64,000 bases of DNA, taken from contig JAJHZJ010000808.1 of the NCBI GenBank assembly GCA_023548195.1, forward strand, positions 4,631,182 to 4,695,181, in the 5' to 3' direction. The translations under genes and the position numbers were made by a program. The notes below the pieces were generated by a model. It saw only the letters and a list, made by a program, of their open reading frames with translations, was not told the DNA's origin and searched no databases. Below are positions 1 through 12,305 of this stretch, one piece after another (position 1 is the stretch's first letter; each line of letters begins with the position of its first letter). This DNA comes from Bettongia penicillata ogilbyi. Its lineage: Eukaryota; Chordata; Mammalia; Diprotodontia; Potoroidae.

Positions 1-574
1 AAAAATGGATCTGAAATTTCAAGTCTAGGTAACTGGGAAAGCAGCTCTGTCATTAACAGAAATAGGGAAGTCAAAAGAAGATAGATTTTGGGGGATGAAA
101 ACATGATGAACTTGCAATGACAGTGGATATCCATAAGCAGATGCTCAAAAGAGAGTTGGAAATATAGGTGTGGATGGATTGGGAGAAGAGAGAAAGAAAG
201 CTGGGGACACAGATTTGGGAGTCACCTTTAGAGAGATGATAATTATAGCCTCAAGAGTAAGTAGTATCACTAATGGTAATGTAGGGAGAAAAAAATGAAA
301 GAGGGCCAGGGGCAGAACCTTGGGGAACTTCTATAGTTAGAGGCAAGCTAAAGAAGACTCTGAGGAAGACAGGAAAGGAATGATTAGAACAGCTGATGGA
401 GAACAAGGAGAGTACACTGTCAAGCAAGAGAGAGACAAGACAGAAAAAGTGGTTAATAACAACAATATATACTTATATAGGACATTCCAAAAGTTTTATT
501 TCAGTTTTTAGCTACAGAGGAAATATAGCTAGCAAGCTTTTTAAAATTTAAAACTATCCTGAGACTTTTGGCAC

Positions 575-800
575 ACTATCCAACATGTTAAAGAATTATA
601 AAATATTTTTGCATACACTGTGTCATTTGATTCCCACAACAAGCCTGGGAGGTAGGAGGTATTATTATCACCATTTCACAAATGAAGAGACTGGAAGTTA
701 TAAGTGATTTGCCCACGGTCACAGAGCTACTGGATTTGAAGTAAGACTTTCCTGATGCCAAGTCCAGTACTCTCTCCAATGTACCACATAGCTGCCTTAT
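575..800 (-). repeat. tRNA-derived CORE/MIR-type SINE, antisense
   Basis: Shows the antisense order of the family: 'ttgattcccacaacaagcc', then 'ggtattattatcaccatttc', 'gatttgcccacggtcacaga' and a tRNA-head end 'accacatagctgcc'. Diverged, with no clear target duplication. Confidence 0.8.
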
Positions 801-1439
801 TGACAGTGTAAAATTCTACAGAGAGAGTAAGGAGGATAACAACTGAGGAAAGACCAGGGGATTTAGCTGCAAATCAATGGTGGTAAAGGGAAAGAGGGAT
901 TATAGAACAAAGGTGCCACAGAGCCAAGGAAATGATATTTGTTCAAAATGTTAGTGTTCTAAAAGGCAGAGTGTTTATAGGCAGAGAGAGTAAGGGAGCC
1001 GGTAAAAGACAGATGATGCAAGAGAAAGATCAGAGAGACATGGGAGAACAAATAGAAAGGGGAAGGCTTAATAATGAGTAATTAACTACAGCTCAGGCAT
1101 GGTGGAAAGTAAGAGCACATGCCTCACAGGGCTGTTGCAAAGAGCAAATGAGATAATATACGTAAAGTGTTTTGTCATCCTTAAAATGTCATAAAAATGT
1201 TAGCTCCTATTTATTAATATCATTACTGTTGTTGGTATCATTACATGGTGCATCGAAATTGTCAAACTGCTTTCCTCACAACAACCCTGGCATGTGGGTG
1301 ATGCACTTATTATTATCTCCATTTTAGAGATGAGGACAATGAGGCATTGAGAGGTTAAATATCTTGCCTCTGGGCTGGCAGTGAGTGTCTGAGATGGAAT
1401 GTGAGCTTGGGTTTCTTGATTCCAAATGGACAGATGGAA

Positions 1440-1765
1440 ATGTAAAGATGAGCGAGCCCTTTCTCCTCACTCTGCCATTTGCAATCATTCTCTAAAACTC
1501 AGCTAATTTCTTCAGGAAGTCTTCCCTGATCCCCCAGCTAATGCAATATCTCCTTCCTTCAAAGACCTTTGAGCATTTTGTGTGGATCACTCTTGTTACG
1601 TTCTATCTTTCATCACACTCATTTGTATATGTGTGACACCAGCTCCATCCCCTCATGCTATTCTAAAGTCTTCTTGGGTATAGACTGTGTCATTTCTCAT
1701 CTGTGTATTGCCAGCACTTGGCATGGTAACTTGCATACAGAAGATGCTTAATAAATTTTCACTGA
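1440..1765 (+). repeat. L2 LINE 3' end
   Basis: Contains 'ggaagtcttccctgatcccc', 'tagactgtgtcatttctcat' and the terminal 'gatgcttaataaatttt', the usual L2 3' sequence order, diverged. Confidence 0.75.
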
Positions 1766-3319
1766 TGTATCTGTTCACAGCAAAGTGAGAGACTAAGCCC
1801 CAGCCTGAGAACGATGGCGCAGAGGAAGGGCTGAGTACCTTAAAGGGTCTGACACAGTTGCTAGGGGGAATATGGCAGGGAGTCAACCAGAATGGAATCA
1901 AAGGCCTCCTGGAAAGGACTGAGGGCTAGCTGGTGAGAGCAGCTCAAAGACTGGGTGATGTTTCTAGAGTCAGTACAGTTAGCCCTTAACAGGTGGCCAT
2001 GAGGGACACAACTAAATTTAAGAGTTTCAATCTCCAATTGCCAAATGTTTGCTGAAACAGGGGCTTCATTCACAAGAGGTAAATCCATCTCAACAGTATA
2101 AATCATACTAACATTGAAAATAAAGGTGACAAAGATTAATCACGCCCATACTCTGAATATATAGCACTGTGCTAGGCACTTTGGAGATAGCAATTTACAG
2201 TTCCAGTATGAACAGAATGCTCTCCATTTCTGCTAAGATCTGTTACAATGCCCATCTATTTCCTTTCTTATATAATATAATCATGACAGTGATGTTATAT
2301 CTGCACATATTTGATCAATGAAAATAGATATGCTTTGGCAATGAACTCATATAGAGGATAGCAGGGAATGCCCTAGGGCAGGCATGTGGTTATGACAATC
2401 AAAGCTTTTACAACACTGGCATCAAGATCCATCATTCCCTGATCCTAATCCCTCATCCTTCATAAGCCATGTACATGCCATAGACCTCCTAAAAAATGTG
2501 GAGTTTCCCCAAAGCACTGTTCAATAAAGATCGCCTGCAGTCTAGGTTGCATGGAATATATCCATACACCTTTGCAATAAACCTTGGCTAATATTTGTAA
2601 CTACCCTGGGTATAGGCCAGCACAAATAAGCACACACTCCCTGAACTCTCCTGCCTCAGTGCCCTTCCCCATCTCCCCCATGACTGGAATGTACTCCTTC
2701 CACATCTTTCCATCTTTTGAACATACACCCACAAACATCCTTCACTATGTTATATTAGGTAGAGATAATGGGAGAGGGATTTGCTTGCTTATTTTAAATA
2801 TCTGTGTAAAAGAAAGAAAACATGCCATTGTTTCTAAGCCAATTAACAGATTGATTTTCTGTCAGTTTCAATATCTAAGGATACAATTTTTACTTTCTGT
2901 TTTAAAGGGAAAGAATATATCTCAAGATGAAAACTTCCCTGTGGATTTGAGGTTGATGCTTTAACAGGGCATGCCTGTTTCTATATAAACCCAAAAGAAA
3001 TGGAATTTCTTCACTGCTAGCACCATGGAGAGGGCCAGTGGCATACACAGTCTGTAGCCAACAGAAAAAATGTTGTGGGATGCTCTTAAGTCTTACTCTA
3101 CTTTGCCAGAGCAACATGAAAAGAAGGGGAAGGGAAGGGAAGGGAACTTGTCTTTTTTTTTTTTCTAATTCTGTGTGACTTCATAAAACTTTAAGATTAT
3201 GTTACTTATTAATCTCCTTTCTAAAATGGTACCAACCAGTGATTTAAACTGGGAGTTGAATTCAAGGAAGAACATTAAGACAAGATCTGAAAAATGACAG
3301 GAAAGGAAGGGAGAAGGGA

Positions 3320-3580
3320 ATAAGCATTTATATAGTATTTATAATGTGCCAGGCACTGAGCTGAGAACTTTACAAATGTAATCTCATTTGATCCCCACAA
3401 CAGCCCTTGGAGGTGGATGCTATTTTTATCTCCATTCTGCAGTTGAGGAAACTAAGGCAAACAGAGGTTAAGTAAACTGTTCATGGTCACAGAGCTGATA
3501 AGTGTCTGGGGTTGGATTTGAACTCAGGTCTTCCTGACAAGTGCTCAGGGCTGTAATCACTGCGCTGCCCAGCTGCCTGA
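3320..3580 (-). repeat. CORE/MIR-type SINE, antisense, nearly full length
   Basis: Runs from 'aagcatttatatagt' through 'atgtgccaggcactgagctg', 'ttgaggaaactaaggcaaac' and 'gatttgaactcaggtcttcc' to the tRNA-derived head 'gcgctgcccagctgcc'. It lies about 300 bp downstream of the APBB2 PTB1 exon in transcript sense. Confidence 0.85.
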
Positions 3581-3881
3581 ATAAGATCATGGAAGTGATT
3601 ATGTAAGAGAAGGTTTTTAAGTCTCTAGGAACTGTGGAACTAAATATGAGTGGGGCCTAAATATGAGAGAGCAGACAAAATACATACACATAGCATAAGC
3701 TAATCATTAGAGGCAAGCACTGAGAACAGGATCTTTCAAGGATTTCCTGTAAATGCCACATGAGAAATGCTTTGAGGATCCCTGGGAAGGTTATCTAAGC
3801 AGGCAGCATTATTATTTTGCCTTCTGGAAGTCTGGGATTACAAAGAAGGCTCTGGAAACGTCTTCTGTGAAGCGATCTCAC

Positions 3882-4028
3882 CTCTCCCCAAATGCCAACC
3901 GTGTCTCGGATGTCATTTTTGCAGTATGAGAGCTGTCGGATGCAGTTATTCACAGCCACGCTGCTCTTACCAGGGGCAAGGTCTTCTTCTGCCATTTCTA
4001 CCCATCCCAGAGATCGGACAGCGAAGCA
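3882..4028 (-). CDS. APBB2: APBB2 exon opening the first PTB domain
   Basis: A 147-nt exon of exactly 49 codons (phase 0 to 0) between acceptor TCATTGTCTTCCAG and donor GTGAGA. It encodes [20 protein letters not shown], then [20 protein letters not shown] and RDTVGIWGE. The SLGWVEM strand and the [10 protein letters not shown] helix are the start of the PTB1/PID1 fold that in FE65 proteins binds partners such as LRP1 and CP2/LSF (family knowledge). APBB1 has a closely similar block with HKNNLHD where this has CKNDIRD, which supports APBB2 over APBB1. Downstream PTB1 exons would lie at coordinates below 3882 but none is visible before the window ends. Confidence 0.95.
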
Positions 4029-4934
4029 CTGGAAGACAATGAAGAATCACACATGTGTCAACACAGAGACAAAACTCGACCAATTGGAATTTATCTATTT
4101 CTGTCTATTTATTTTGTATGTAATAATGAGAATTTTATCAATTTAAGCCTTAGGATTTTTTTTTAAACCACACAGGCAAAATATTTCCTAGAATGCCACC
4201 ATATCAGCAAGGGCAAAAGAGGGAGAGAATGCAGGGTGTCATAAACTACCCCTACTGCACAGATATATCTTTAGCCTGAATTCCTGAGGCCATCATCATA
4301 GCAGCTACATTCTGAAAACATTCATTCTGTCTTCAAACTGTGGAATTCTGAACACCTTGCCTGCTAGATCAGATTTAGAGTATGACAAATCTCATTTTCT
4401 AAAAGTTTAGCAAAGTGACTTTTAGTAAGCAAGTTAAAGAGATTTAGTGAATGCTTACAAACTCTCTGATCTACCTGGTTTCTTTTCCTTCTAAGATGGC
4501 AAGGGGAGAGGTAGTGTCACAAAAAGAAATAAACAAACTATACATTAATCATCACATTAGAAAGCAGAAAGCTGTTTAACCAACCAGAGCACTCATCTGA
4601 CAGAAAATGCCATGACTGTGTGTTTTAAAAATATAATGCCTTTTAAAAAAAATTCTGATAACTGTAAAAATTACCACTATGTTCTATTATTTTCAGGATT
4701 CTACTATACAACTTATGAGTCACATATTTGCGCACCCTAAGAATTCAAGAGCTCCTTGGTGTTATAATATCCATGAAGCTCATGTGTGTTAGGCTATCTC
4801 TACTCTAGAGAAGTCCTTTGCTATATTGCCTAACATCTGGGCTCCTTTTTCTGGAACATGCCAATTCTGGAAACTTTCACCCTATAATCTTCTCTGTCAG
4901 AAACTTCTACACTGAAAGGTCTTAATGGCTAATC

Positions 4935-5107
4935 CAGGGGTGGGGAACCTGGAGCCTCAAGGCCACATGTGGCCCTTTGACTGAATCCAAACTTTACAGA
5001 ACAAATCCCCTTAATAAAAGGATTTGTTCTGTAAAACTTGGACTCAGTCAAAAGGTTGCACCCAAGGACTTAGAAGGCCATATGAGGCCCCAGGTTCCCC
5101 ACCCCTG
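4935..5107. mobile_element. Foldback non-autonomous hAT-type DNA transposon
   Basis: A 173-bp element that is almost entirely an inverted repeat: it begins CAGGGGTGGGGAACCT and ends AGGTTCCCCACCCCTG. The two centre arms around 'cccttaataaaagg' also pair (AGAACAAATCC / GGATTTGTTCT). The 8-bp flanks GGCTAATC and AACTAGTC match at 5 of 8, as expected for an aged hAT duplication. Confidence 0.85.
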
Positions 5108-6422
5108 AACTAGTCCCTGGTATGTCTCCCTGCCTGTGACATCAGAAAAGGGAAAATTCAGCTGGCACATCTGAATAGGATCCTTCCCCACACTATAAAA
5201 CCAATGGTCCTGGCTTAGTTCATTGCCACTGCAAGACGCATACAAAGCTACTACCCAGTATGTGAAAGACAAAAGACCCAGGTATTCCTACACCCAAAGA
5301 GGAGTGAGGAGAGCTTTGCTGTAACCTCTCTGTACCAAGTTCAGAGGGCAGCCTCTTAGAGACCATGACTCCCTTCTTCTCTTGCCTGAAGACTGAGATT
5401 CTGGCAATTTCTTTATTCATATCCTTAATTTCTTGCCCTTCCACCCTTCCACCCTCAGTTTCCCCTGTACAATTCCATGTATCCCTCCCTGCTGTGGTGC
5501 AGTCTGATTACCCTTCCCTCCTCCTAGGGTGTCTCATGCTGTCCCTTATGAGTTAAAATGTATTTGTGATAAAGGACTACAGCTATTAACATCACTAGTC
5601 AGTCTACATTTTGGTGGAAAGACTCCAAGTCCCAAAAACATCTGTAGTGGACTGGAATATACATACATATAGTGAATCAAGATGCAAAAAATCTAAATAG
5701 AAAACTTGCTCTGTGGCGCCCAGTTTATGGTTTGCCCCCTTTGACCAATCCAGGAAGTTTCTGTAGGCCTATTTATTCTGAGGCCTTCCTTGCCTTGCCT
5801 CACTAACTGAATAACATAATGCAGAATACTTGTTAAATGACCACATGTGTGTATTTAGATATGCCATATATTCACATGAAACATACCTTGCCAGGCTGAT
5901 TAAAAAAAAAACAAACCACATATTTTTTTCATTCCAGAATTTAAATTCCTATAATTTTCATCTTTCCATGTCTTGAGCACCTTCAATCTCTTACTATATT
6001 TCCAAGTCAGTAATAGAGTCCATTTGAAATTCTTTTCTTACCTACTATTTCAACACTGCCTTCAACCCCTTCCAACTTCTGTTGATTTAAAGTAGTCTCT
6101 AGATAGCAGCAGCATTTGTACTCCCCCAAACTATTTCAAGAGTAGGAAAAAGCAGCTCAGTGATATCAAGTCATTTCTTTCCTCTGGGACTCAGTTTAAA
6201 ATATGAGACTTCATTTCTAAGGCATTAGAGTTCTGAAATTCTGACTCTGAGGTAAGGCCATGGCATTGTCTTATACCCCAGTTAAGATCAGGCTTGAGAT
6301 CTATGGTCTCATCAAGGTGAAAACTCCCTCAAAGATGCTGACCTTGCCCAAGCCCTCCATAAAACCTTCCTAGGTATACTGTTCTAGATTTCCAAATTGT
6401 AGAGAAAGTATGGAGTAGTGGC

Positions 6423-6619
6423 CAGTGTCAACCATGTGGCTGCATGCCCACTACAAACAATGCAGGCATCAGATTGAAACGTAATTAAGAAGTATTTAAC
6501 AAAGTTAATAAAAATTCAAAAGACAATGTTAACATGTGGTTTTCTACGTCGAATAAGTACTCACGGGGATCCTTACGTATGGATTAGTGGCCTGTTCCTA
6601 CTTGAATTTGACACGTCTG
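6423..6619 (+). mobile_element. Non-autonomous hAT element (TGTCAA / TTGACA ends)
   Basis: Starts CAGTGTCAACC, contains 'acatgtggttttctacgtcg' and 'gggatccttacgta', and ends 'gaatttgacacgtctg'. Same family as the copies at 36706 and 37561. No convincing duplication remains. Confidence 0.7.
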
Positions 6620-6624
6620 GTACA

Positions 6625-6740
6625 GCGATAGCTAGTATTAATAGAGTAGCTTGAGGTTTACAAAATGAGCTGGAGAAGGAAACGGCAAACTGCTCTAGTA
6701 TTTTTGCCAAGAAATCCCCAAATGAAGTGACAGAGAGCAG
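6625..6740 (+). repeat. 3' end of a tRNA-derived SINE
   Basis: Contains 'gagctggagaaggaaacggc' and 'gccaagaaatccccaaatg', then 'caggacacgactgggcaa': the sense tail of the same 242-bp SINE family found at 10866 and 12667. Confidence 0.75.
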
Positions 6741-6794
6741 GACACGACTGGGCAATCACAAAGGTTTGCAAAGTGCTTTACGTGCATTACTTCA

Positions 6795-7180
6795 CTTGAT
6801 AATGACATAATCTGAATAAGTGATGGACTTTAAATCAGTAGCACTTGGGTTTAAATCCTGGCTCTTACATTTATTTGCTATGTGGCCACTGGCAGCTCAC
6901 TTAACCTGTCTGAATCTCAGTTTCCTCATTGGTTAACTATGGATAATAATAGCACCTACCTCACAGGGATGCTGTGAATGCTGAATGAGCAGATTTGGAG
7001 TCAGGAGAGACCTTAGAGGACATCTGGTCTAACACATACATTTTACAGACAAAGAACTGAGAGGCCCAGAAGGTACTTGCCCAACATCACATAGGTAGTA
7101 AGGTGCAGAGCCAGGATTTGAACACAGGTCCTCCAACATAAGAGCTAGGACTCTTTCCACTATATTATGCCTACAAAATG
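6795..7180. repeat. Two diverged SINE pieces in opposite orientation
   Basis: About 6820-6985 is sense ('cttaacctgtctgaatctca', 'acctacctcacagggatgct'); about 6990-7180 is antisense ('acattttacagacaaagaac', 'ccaggatttgaacacaggtc', 'ctctttccactatatt'). Confidence 0.7.
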
Positions 7181-7989
7181 TTAAATCAAGTGCTTTTCAA
7201 AGCTATTTACATCATACAGCTAACAGTGTAGTCCCCAGGCTGTCCATCAGTTTTTTCTCACCCCTGGTACATGTGACAGGTCAACTCCCTTTCCCCACAA
7301 CTCTTAGATGATCTGTTTGGGGGTTTTCATAATTCTGTCAATTTGTGGCCTTGAATTCAGAGGTTTCTGAAGACAAGTCACTATTCCACATCATCACCCT
7401 GTCCCAATGGATTTAATAGTTTTCCATACTATAATATAAAGATTCTCTAAAGTGGGAACAACAAAGGAAAGAACAGGAGTTAGTATGTTCTGATAAATAT
7501 GATATAAAATGTTAAAAGGGATAGCCTGATGTGTTCCACACAGCTCTGTAAGCTCAATGGAAGCTTTGGCCAGCATGCTGACCAAGCAACACTGGGTCCT
7601 CCTTAACCAAACCCTCTGTATGTAGGGCACTCACTTCGGGGTAACACTTGGTTTGATTTGCCCCCTCTTCAAAACTCTTTGCCATGCAGAATAGAATTTT
7701 CTGGCATTAAAAAACTGGCATTTATAAAAAAGAATATTGAAAAGTGCCTTTGTACACTACTCTTTGCTGTGTCCCATGCCGCTGCCTACCCCTAATCCTA
7801 GCTCTGCTCAAAAGAACTGATTGATAAAGAAAATGAAAAAGGACACTGGCTTTTCACTCTCCGTCCTACCCCCGAAAGATTTCATTAGCTTTTATTAGTA
7901 AAATCTCATTTGGAATCAGAATAATTTTTCTTCCTAAACAAGATGTGTATTTAACAAAGATATAATAAATCATTATATTATACCAAGAG

Positions 7990-8215
7990 AAGATGTGGAC
8001 AGAGTCTAGGACTGAAAGGCAGAGAACCTAGTTTGAAATCTTAGCTCTACTTCTTACTAATAATTAATAATAATGGTATTTATATTGCAGTTTAAGGTTA
8101 ACTTTGAGAAAATTCCTTCACTAGGCTCCCATGTTCTTATTTGGAAAATGAAGATGTTGGAATGTTTCCCATGATTCCCTTCTAGTTCATCTGTGATGCT
8201 CTCCATGTTGTTCTG
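7990..8215 (+). repeat. Diverged sense SINE remnant
   Basis: 'aacctagtttgaaatcttag' matches a B-box-like region, and 'ttcttatttggaaaatgaag' plus 'ttcccttctagttcatctgt' the body and tail. A short run of TAAT-rich sequence interrupts it. Confidence 0.5.
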
Positions 8216-9805
8216 AGAAGCTGCTACGACTTCAAAGGACTTGCGTTTTGTCTTGAAATCACAGTATATTCCGTCTTAGCCCGGAAAACAAAGCTTTTCA
8301 GATTGCTTGAATGTACCCTACAGAAGGACTGGGCCATAAGGGACAGGGCAGTGCCTAAGCTAGCAGCCATTTTCTCTTTTTAACTGCTCTAGATACACAG
8401 AAATGACATGGTAAGAAAAGTTTCCTTTCCTTTGCTCCTGTTTTGATTTGTCACTGATCTGAAAAACCTCGTCACCACTCTGCTTGTTCAAATGAAAAGG
8501 AAGACATTGCACCACACCATTTCTCACTACAAAAAGCTGAACTCAAAAAGGAAAAACACATTGTTCAGTGCTGCCCTCCTGTGTCAAAAAAGCTATATTT
8601 TCAAGTGCTAATGCAGGAATATCTCAAGATATGTAGTCAAATGAGGTGATTAACTTCTGAAGATGAATACTGTGCTAGAGAGAGCACAATGTCACATTTA
8701 AATGAGAGAAATATAGCAACAAGTGGGTCTGAGACCCTTGGAGGGTCTCAGGCTGTTACAGGATGCTTCAGAAAACACTAGAGGTGACAATCTGTTATGA
8801 CCAAATCTGAGGGTGGGTGCTTGGGATAGAGACAATCTGCAGGCAAACCCATGGCTAAACCCAACAGAGATGATGATAAACCTGCATTTGATTTTGAGGT
8901 GAAAGGGCATTATCATTTACATTTTACAGATGGGGAGACTGAGGCACAAAGGAGCTCTCCTTCTACTCCCCCTCCTATCACCCTCACATCATAGAGTGAG
9001 GTAGTATCAGCACACAAGACCCACAGCTTGTTGTCCAGGCAAAGGCGAAGACAATTAGGGCTGGCCCAGGGGGAAATTGTTAAGACATTATTTCAGGGCA
9101 TCCTGTTCCCCTTCACCTCCCCAGCAGCTGGAGCCTTCCGGACAGCTGTTGCCCTCTGGCTTTCTAACCTCTAAGTCCTATAAAAAATAATCAGATTGAT
9201 ATCATTAAACTCTATAAAATGTATAAATGTCACTGTGCTGACTCCTACACATTTTCATTTTAAGCCTTTTATCTCTAATTTAGGAATGAAAGGCTTTAAA
9301 AGCCAAAAGAATTTTAGGCAGCAACAAGCAGGGGATTTTCTCTTTTCCCTGAAATTTTGTGAGCCCCCTTTTGGGCACTATAGTACTGGGGAGCCAGAAG
9401 GGCAAGAGGCAGTGAGGGCTGTCTTCCTGAGTCCCCTTCCCCTAACACTAATTTCCCTTCTCCAAGTCTTCCCAAAGCCAGAGATTCAGAGCCCCTGGCC
9501 TGGGCCTTAGCTCCTCTTTCGCAGGGGAGTAATCACACTGTGGATCTCTAGGCAAACAAATCACAGCCTCATGTCCTGGGGCTTCTCCAACCTTCCAGCA
9601 TTGGGAGCATGGAAAAATCCAGTGCAGGAACAGGTATTCAAGGACTGATCCCTAGATGTCTGAGTGTACACAAGAGAAGGAAAATAGCAGAGAAAAGGAC
9701 TGGGTAAAAATGGTTGATTATAGACAGGTGATAGGAAATCTCAGCGTGGGAGCTCCAGGTGTAGAGCAGTCTTCTAAGAGTAAAAATGGTGGTGTTTGCA
9801 TGGGG

Positions 9806-9834
9806 TGGTGGTGGTGGTGATGATGATGATGATG
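9806..9834 (+). repeat. Compound trinucleotide microsatellite (GGT)n(GAT)n
   Basis: About four GGT units pass directly into about five GAT units. Too short to expect structural effects. Confidence 0.85.
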
Positions 9835-10189
9835 GTTTAATGGTCTGGGGTTTGAGGAAAAACTGACTGTAGTTACCTAGATTGAAAACAGTATGAAGAG
9901 AAAAGCTCCGATCTGGTTGGGGTCTGTAAAAGTCACACTAATTACAGCCATCTGAGGGAGCTGCTTACAATTTATGTCTAATTACCATGCAATACAATAA
10001 CCATTATGATTAAGTGCGTGGGCATTCCTTTCTTTATTTCAGTTCAGCAAGCATTTACTGCAAGCCCGCCTCACCGAGAGCTAACAGCTACCCTGAGATA
10101 ACATATGGACAGTGCATCGAAAACCCCGAAGTCATGGAAATGCCATGGTTATTGCTGATGTTATCGTAGTGGCCATTGTTGTGGGTTCT

Positions 10190-10560
10190 TACGTTCCAGG
10201 CACTGTTCTGGTTACAAAAAGAAAGACATAGAAGGCAGTGGCAAGGAGAAGGAAAAAAAGATGTACCCAGAAAAGCAAAGAGAAGAACTATACGAAGTAC
10301 TCAAGGGAAGAGTAGTGGGCGAGCAGTGACACCTGGGGAGAGAGATCAGGCAAGTGCTGGAGGAGGGAAGTCCATTCCTTGAAGAGAGCCGGAGATTTCA
10401 AGAGAGAAGAAAAGGAAGCATTCTGGGTAAACACAGGGCACAGAGGCAGGCAGAAAGGGGGACATCTGGGGAAACCAAGCAGACCAGTTAGGAAAGCCTG
10501 TGGAATGAGAGGGAGCAATGCAAAATTGGACTTTAAAAGCTAAACAGAAGAGTTTGTAAT
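10190..10560 (-). repeat. Probable antisense L2 relic
   Basis: The segment has the purine-rich antisense L2 style ('aaggaagcattctgggtaaa', 'cagaggcaggcagaaag', 'agaccagttaggaaagcc', 'aaaagctaaacagaagag'). Similarity is weak, so assignment is tentative. Confidence 0.4.
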
Positions 10561-10627
10561 TATTCATTTGAAAAAGGCTTAAGAATATTACTAAGTCAGA
10601 TAGGTAGCTTTTGTGTATAGTCAACTA

Positions 10628-11130
10628 CATAGTACAATGGATATAGAGTGCTGGACCTAGAGTCTGAAGACCTGAGTTCAAATCCAGCGTCAGACGTTTA
10701 CTAGCTGGGTGACTCTAGGCAAGTTATTTAATCTCTGCCTCAGTTTCTTCAATTGTGAAATAGAGATAATAATAGCATTGACCTCCGAGGATGTTTGTGA
10801 GGCTTGAAGGAGATACTGTAAAGTGCTCAGCACAGTGACTGGCACATAGAAACTTCGTAAATGCTTTTGTTGATGTCGTGCAGTCATCAGTCACGTCTGA
10901 CTCTTTGTGACCCCATTTAGGGTCTTCTTGACAAAGAGACTGGAGTGGCTGCCATTTCCTTCTCCAGTTTATTTTACAGATGGGGAAACTCAGGCAAACA
11001 GGGTTAACTGAATAGCTAGTACCTGAGGCCAGATTTGTATTCAGGAAGATGAGTCTTCCTGACTCTAGACAAGGCACTTTATGCACCATGACACCTAGTA
11101 GGAACGACATAAATGCTAGCTATTATTATA
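10628..11130 (+). repeat. Sense tRNA-derived SINE, split by a second SINE
   Basis: Left part 10628-10865 has a pol III A-box-like TAGTACAATGG and a B box GTTCAAATCC, then 'tctctgcctcagtttcttca' and 'cacagtgactggcacataga'. Its tail resumes after 11107 with 'cataaatgctagctattatt'. The tail was opened by the insertion listed next. Confidence 0.85.
10866..11107 (-). repeat. 242-bp tRNA-derived SINE inserted into another SINE
   Basis: Antisense copy: 'gactctttgtgaccccattt', 'gccatttccttctccagttt', 'tggggaaactcaggcaaac', ending at a tRNA head 'atgcaccatgacacctagta'. Flanked by CGTAAATGCT (10856-10865) and CATAAATGCT (11108-11117), a 10-bp duplication with one difference. Confidence 0.88.
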
Positions 11131-12139
11131 CTATATAAAGTTATACATGTTATATATACATATATTATACTATATAAAAATAAGTCAAGGATGGCATTAT
11201 AAAATGAAATCCTAGATTTTTAATATCTTTGGTCCTCAATTTGCTGCGTTGTTTTTAAATGTTGGGGCACAAATCAGCATTTTAGGTTGAATTTATTTCT
11301 TTTATACCCAAATTGCCCAACTCTATGATTATTCCTAAATAACAGAAAATACCTCTACAAGGAAGACTAGAATGGATAATCAAAGATGGCCCTTTGTCCG
11401 TAAGTCTCTGCAATATATGGGAAAGTACCAGGGGCTTTAACAGCACAAACTCATTTTGAGCTAGAGAACGGGAAGCTCTTGGATCAAAGGACTGAGAGAT
11501 CTCATGAAATGAGAAGCTACTTCTAGAAAGGCGTTTCTCCAGAGCCTATGGCTGGCAATTCAAAGTTTCAGATGAAGACATGGTCAGGGGTGACATGGGA
11601 TATTTATGGGGTCATGACAGATCACTGTTAATGCACACGAAGTTCAATGAGGTGGGCATACCGCTTACATAGATTGATCAGCTTTTTGTCTAAATGCCAG
11701 CATATTTGGAAGTACCTAGCAGGAAGGTCCATGAGGAATTTCAAACTAAGGTTGACCTAATTCTCAAATCAGGCTGAAAAAAGAAGAGTAAATCTGATTA
11801 ATTATTTACTATGTTAATGACTCCCCTCGCCTTGCCTCCCTGCTTCCTAAGAAACCAAAGGCAGCATGACTGTATTGACCTCCATGGGCTACTGTACATC
11901 TGTTCATGCTGTTTTCCCCAAGTTACAAACTCTTGTAACATAAGGGGCAGCCATGCTGAAGACTAGGTACGCAGCCCTGTGGGAGGGACCTTGGTTTGGC
12001 AGTATGATTATGTCTGCACCTACTAGTGCCATTTAGTCACGCTTTTCTCCTATCAATTATCTTTGGACTTGGGCAATTCAGGTGTAAATAGATTTACCAT
12101 GAAGGAGAAGATTAACCAAAATAAAGCAAAAAGCCTTGA

Positions 12140-12305
12140 ATTCATTTCATCTGTTAAGGATTCATTAGGAAGAACACTGCGCTTCACATCAGAAGACTCT
12201 GTTTCAAGTACTCTCGACTCTCGTTCATAGCTGTGTGTTAACCACAAGTTAACCACTCTGGGCTCCACTTACTTCACTGATAAAATGGGTTAACAGTACC
12301 TACCC
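12140..12305 (+). repeat. Diverged sense MIR-type SINE
   Basis: 'gcttcacatcagaagactct' and 'tgataaaatgggttaacagt' followed by 'acctaccctaccc' follow the sense order of the family. Confidence 0.6.

Larger units (their letters stand above)
1..3881 (-). other. APBB2: APBB2 intron downstream of the first PTB1 exon (partial)
   Basis: Starts with donor GTGAGA at 3881 and runs off the left edge. Repeats: antisense SINE remnants at about 575-800, 1240-1430 and 3320-3580, a sense SINE tail at about 1115-1225 and the 3' end of an L2 at about 1440-1765. 1-430, 800-1100 and 1.8-3.3 kb contain nothing I can name. The next PTB1 exon is not here. Confidence 0.8.

Noticed and set aside
3795..3881. Extension of the PTB1 frame into VRSLHRRRF...
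   Set aside because: It follows a consensus donor (GAG|GTGAGA) and diverges from the FE65 PTB1 sequence at exactly that point.
10628..10690. A functional tRNA gene at the SINE head
   Set aside because: A and B boxes are present, but the sequence does not fold as a tRNA and continues into the SINE body.
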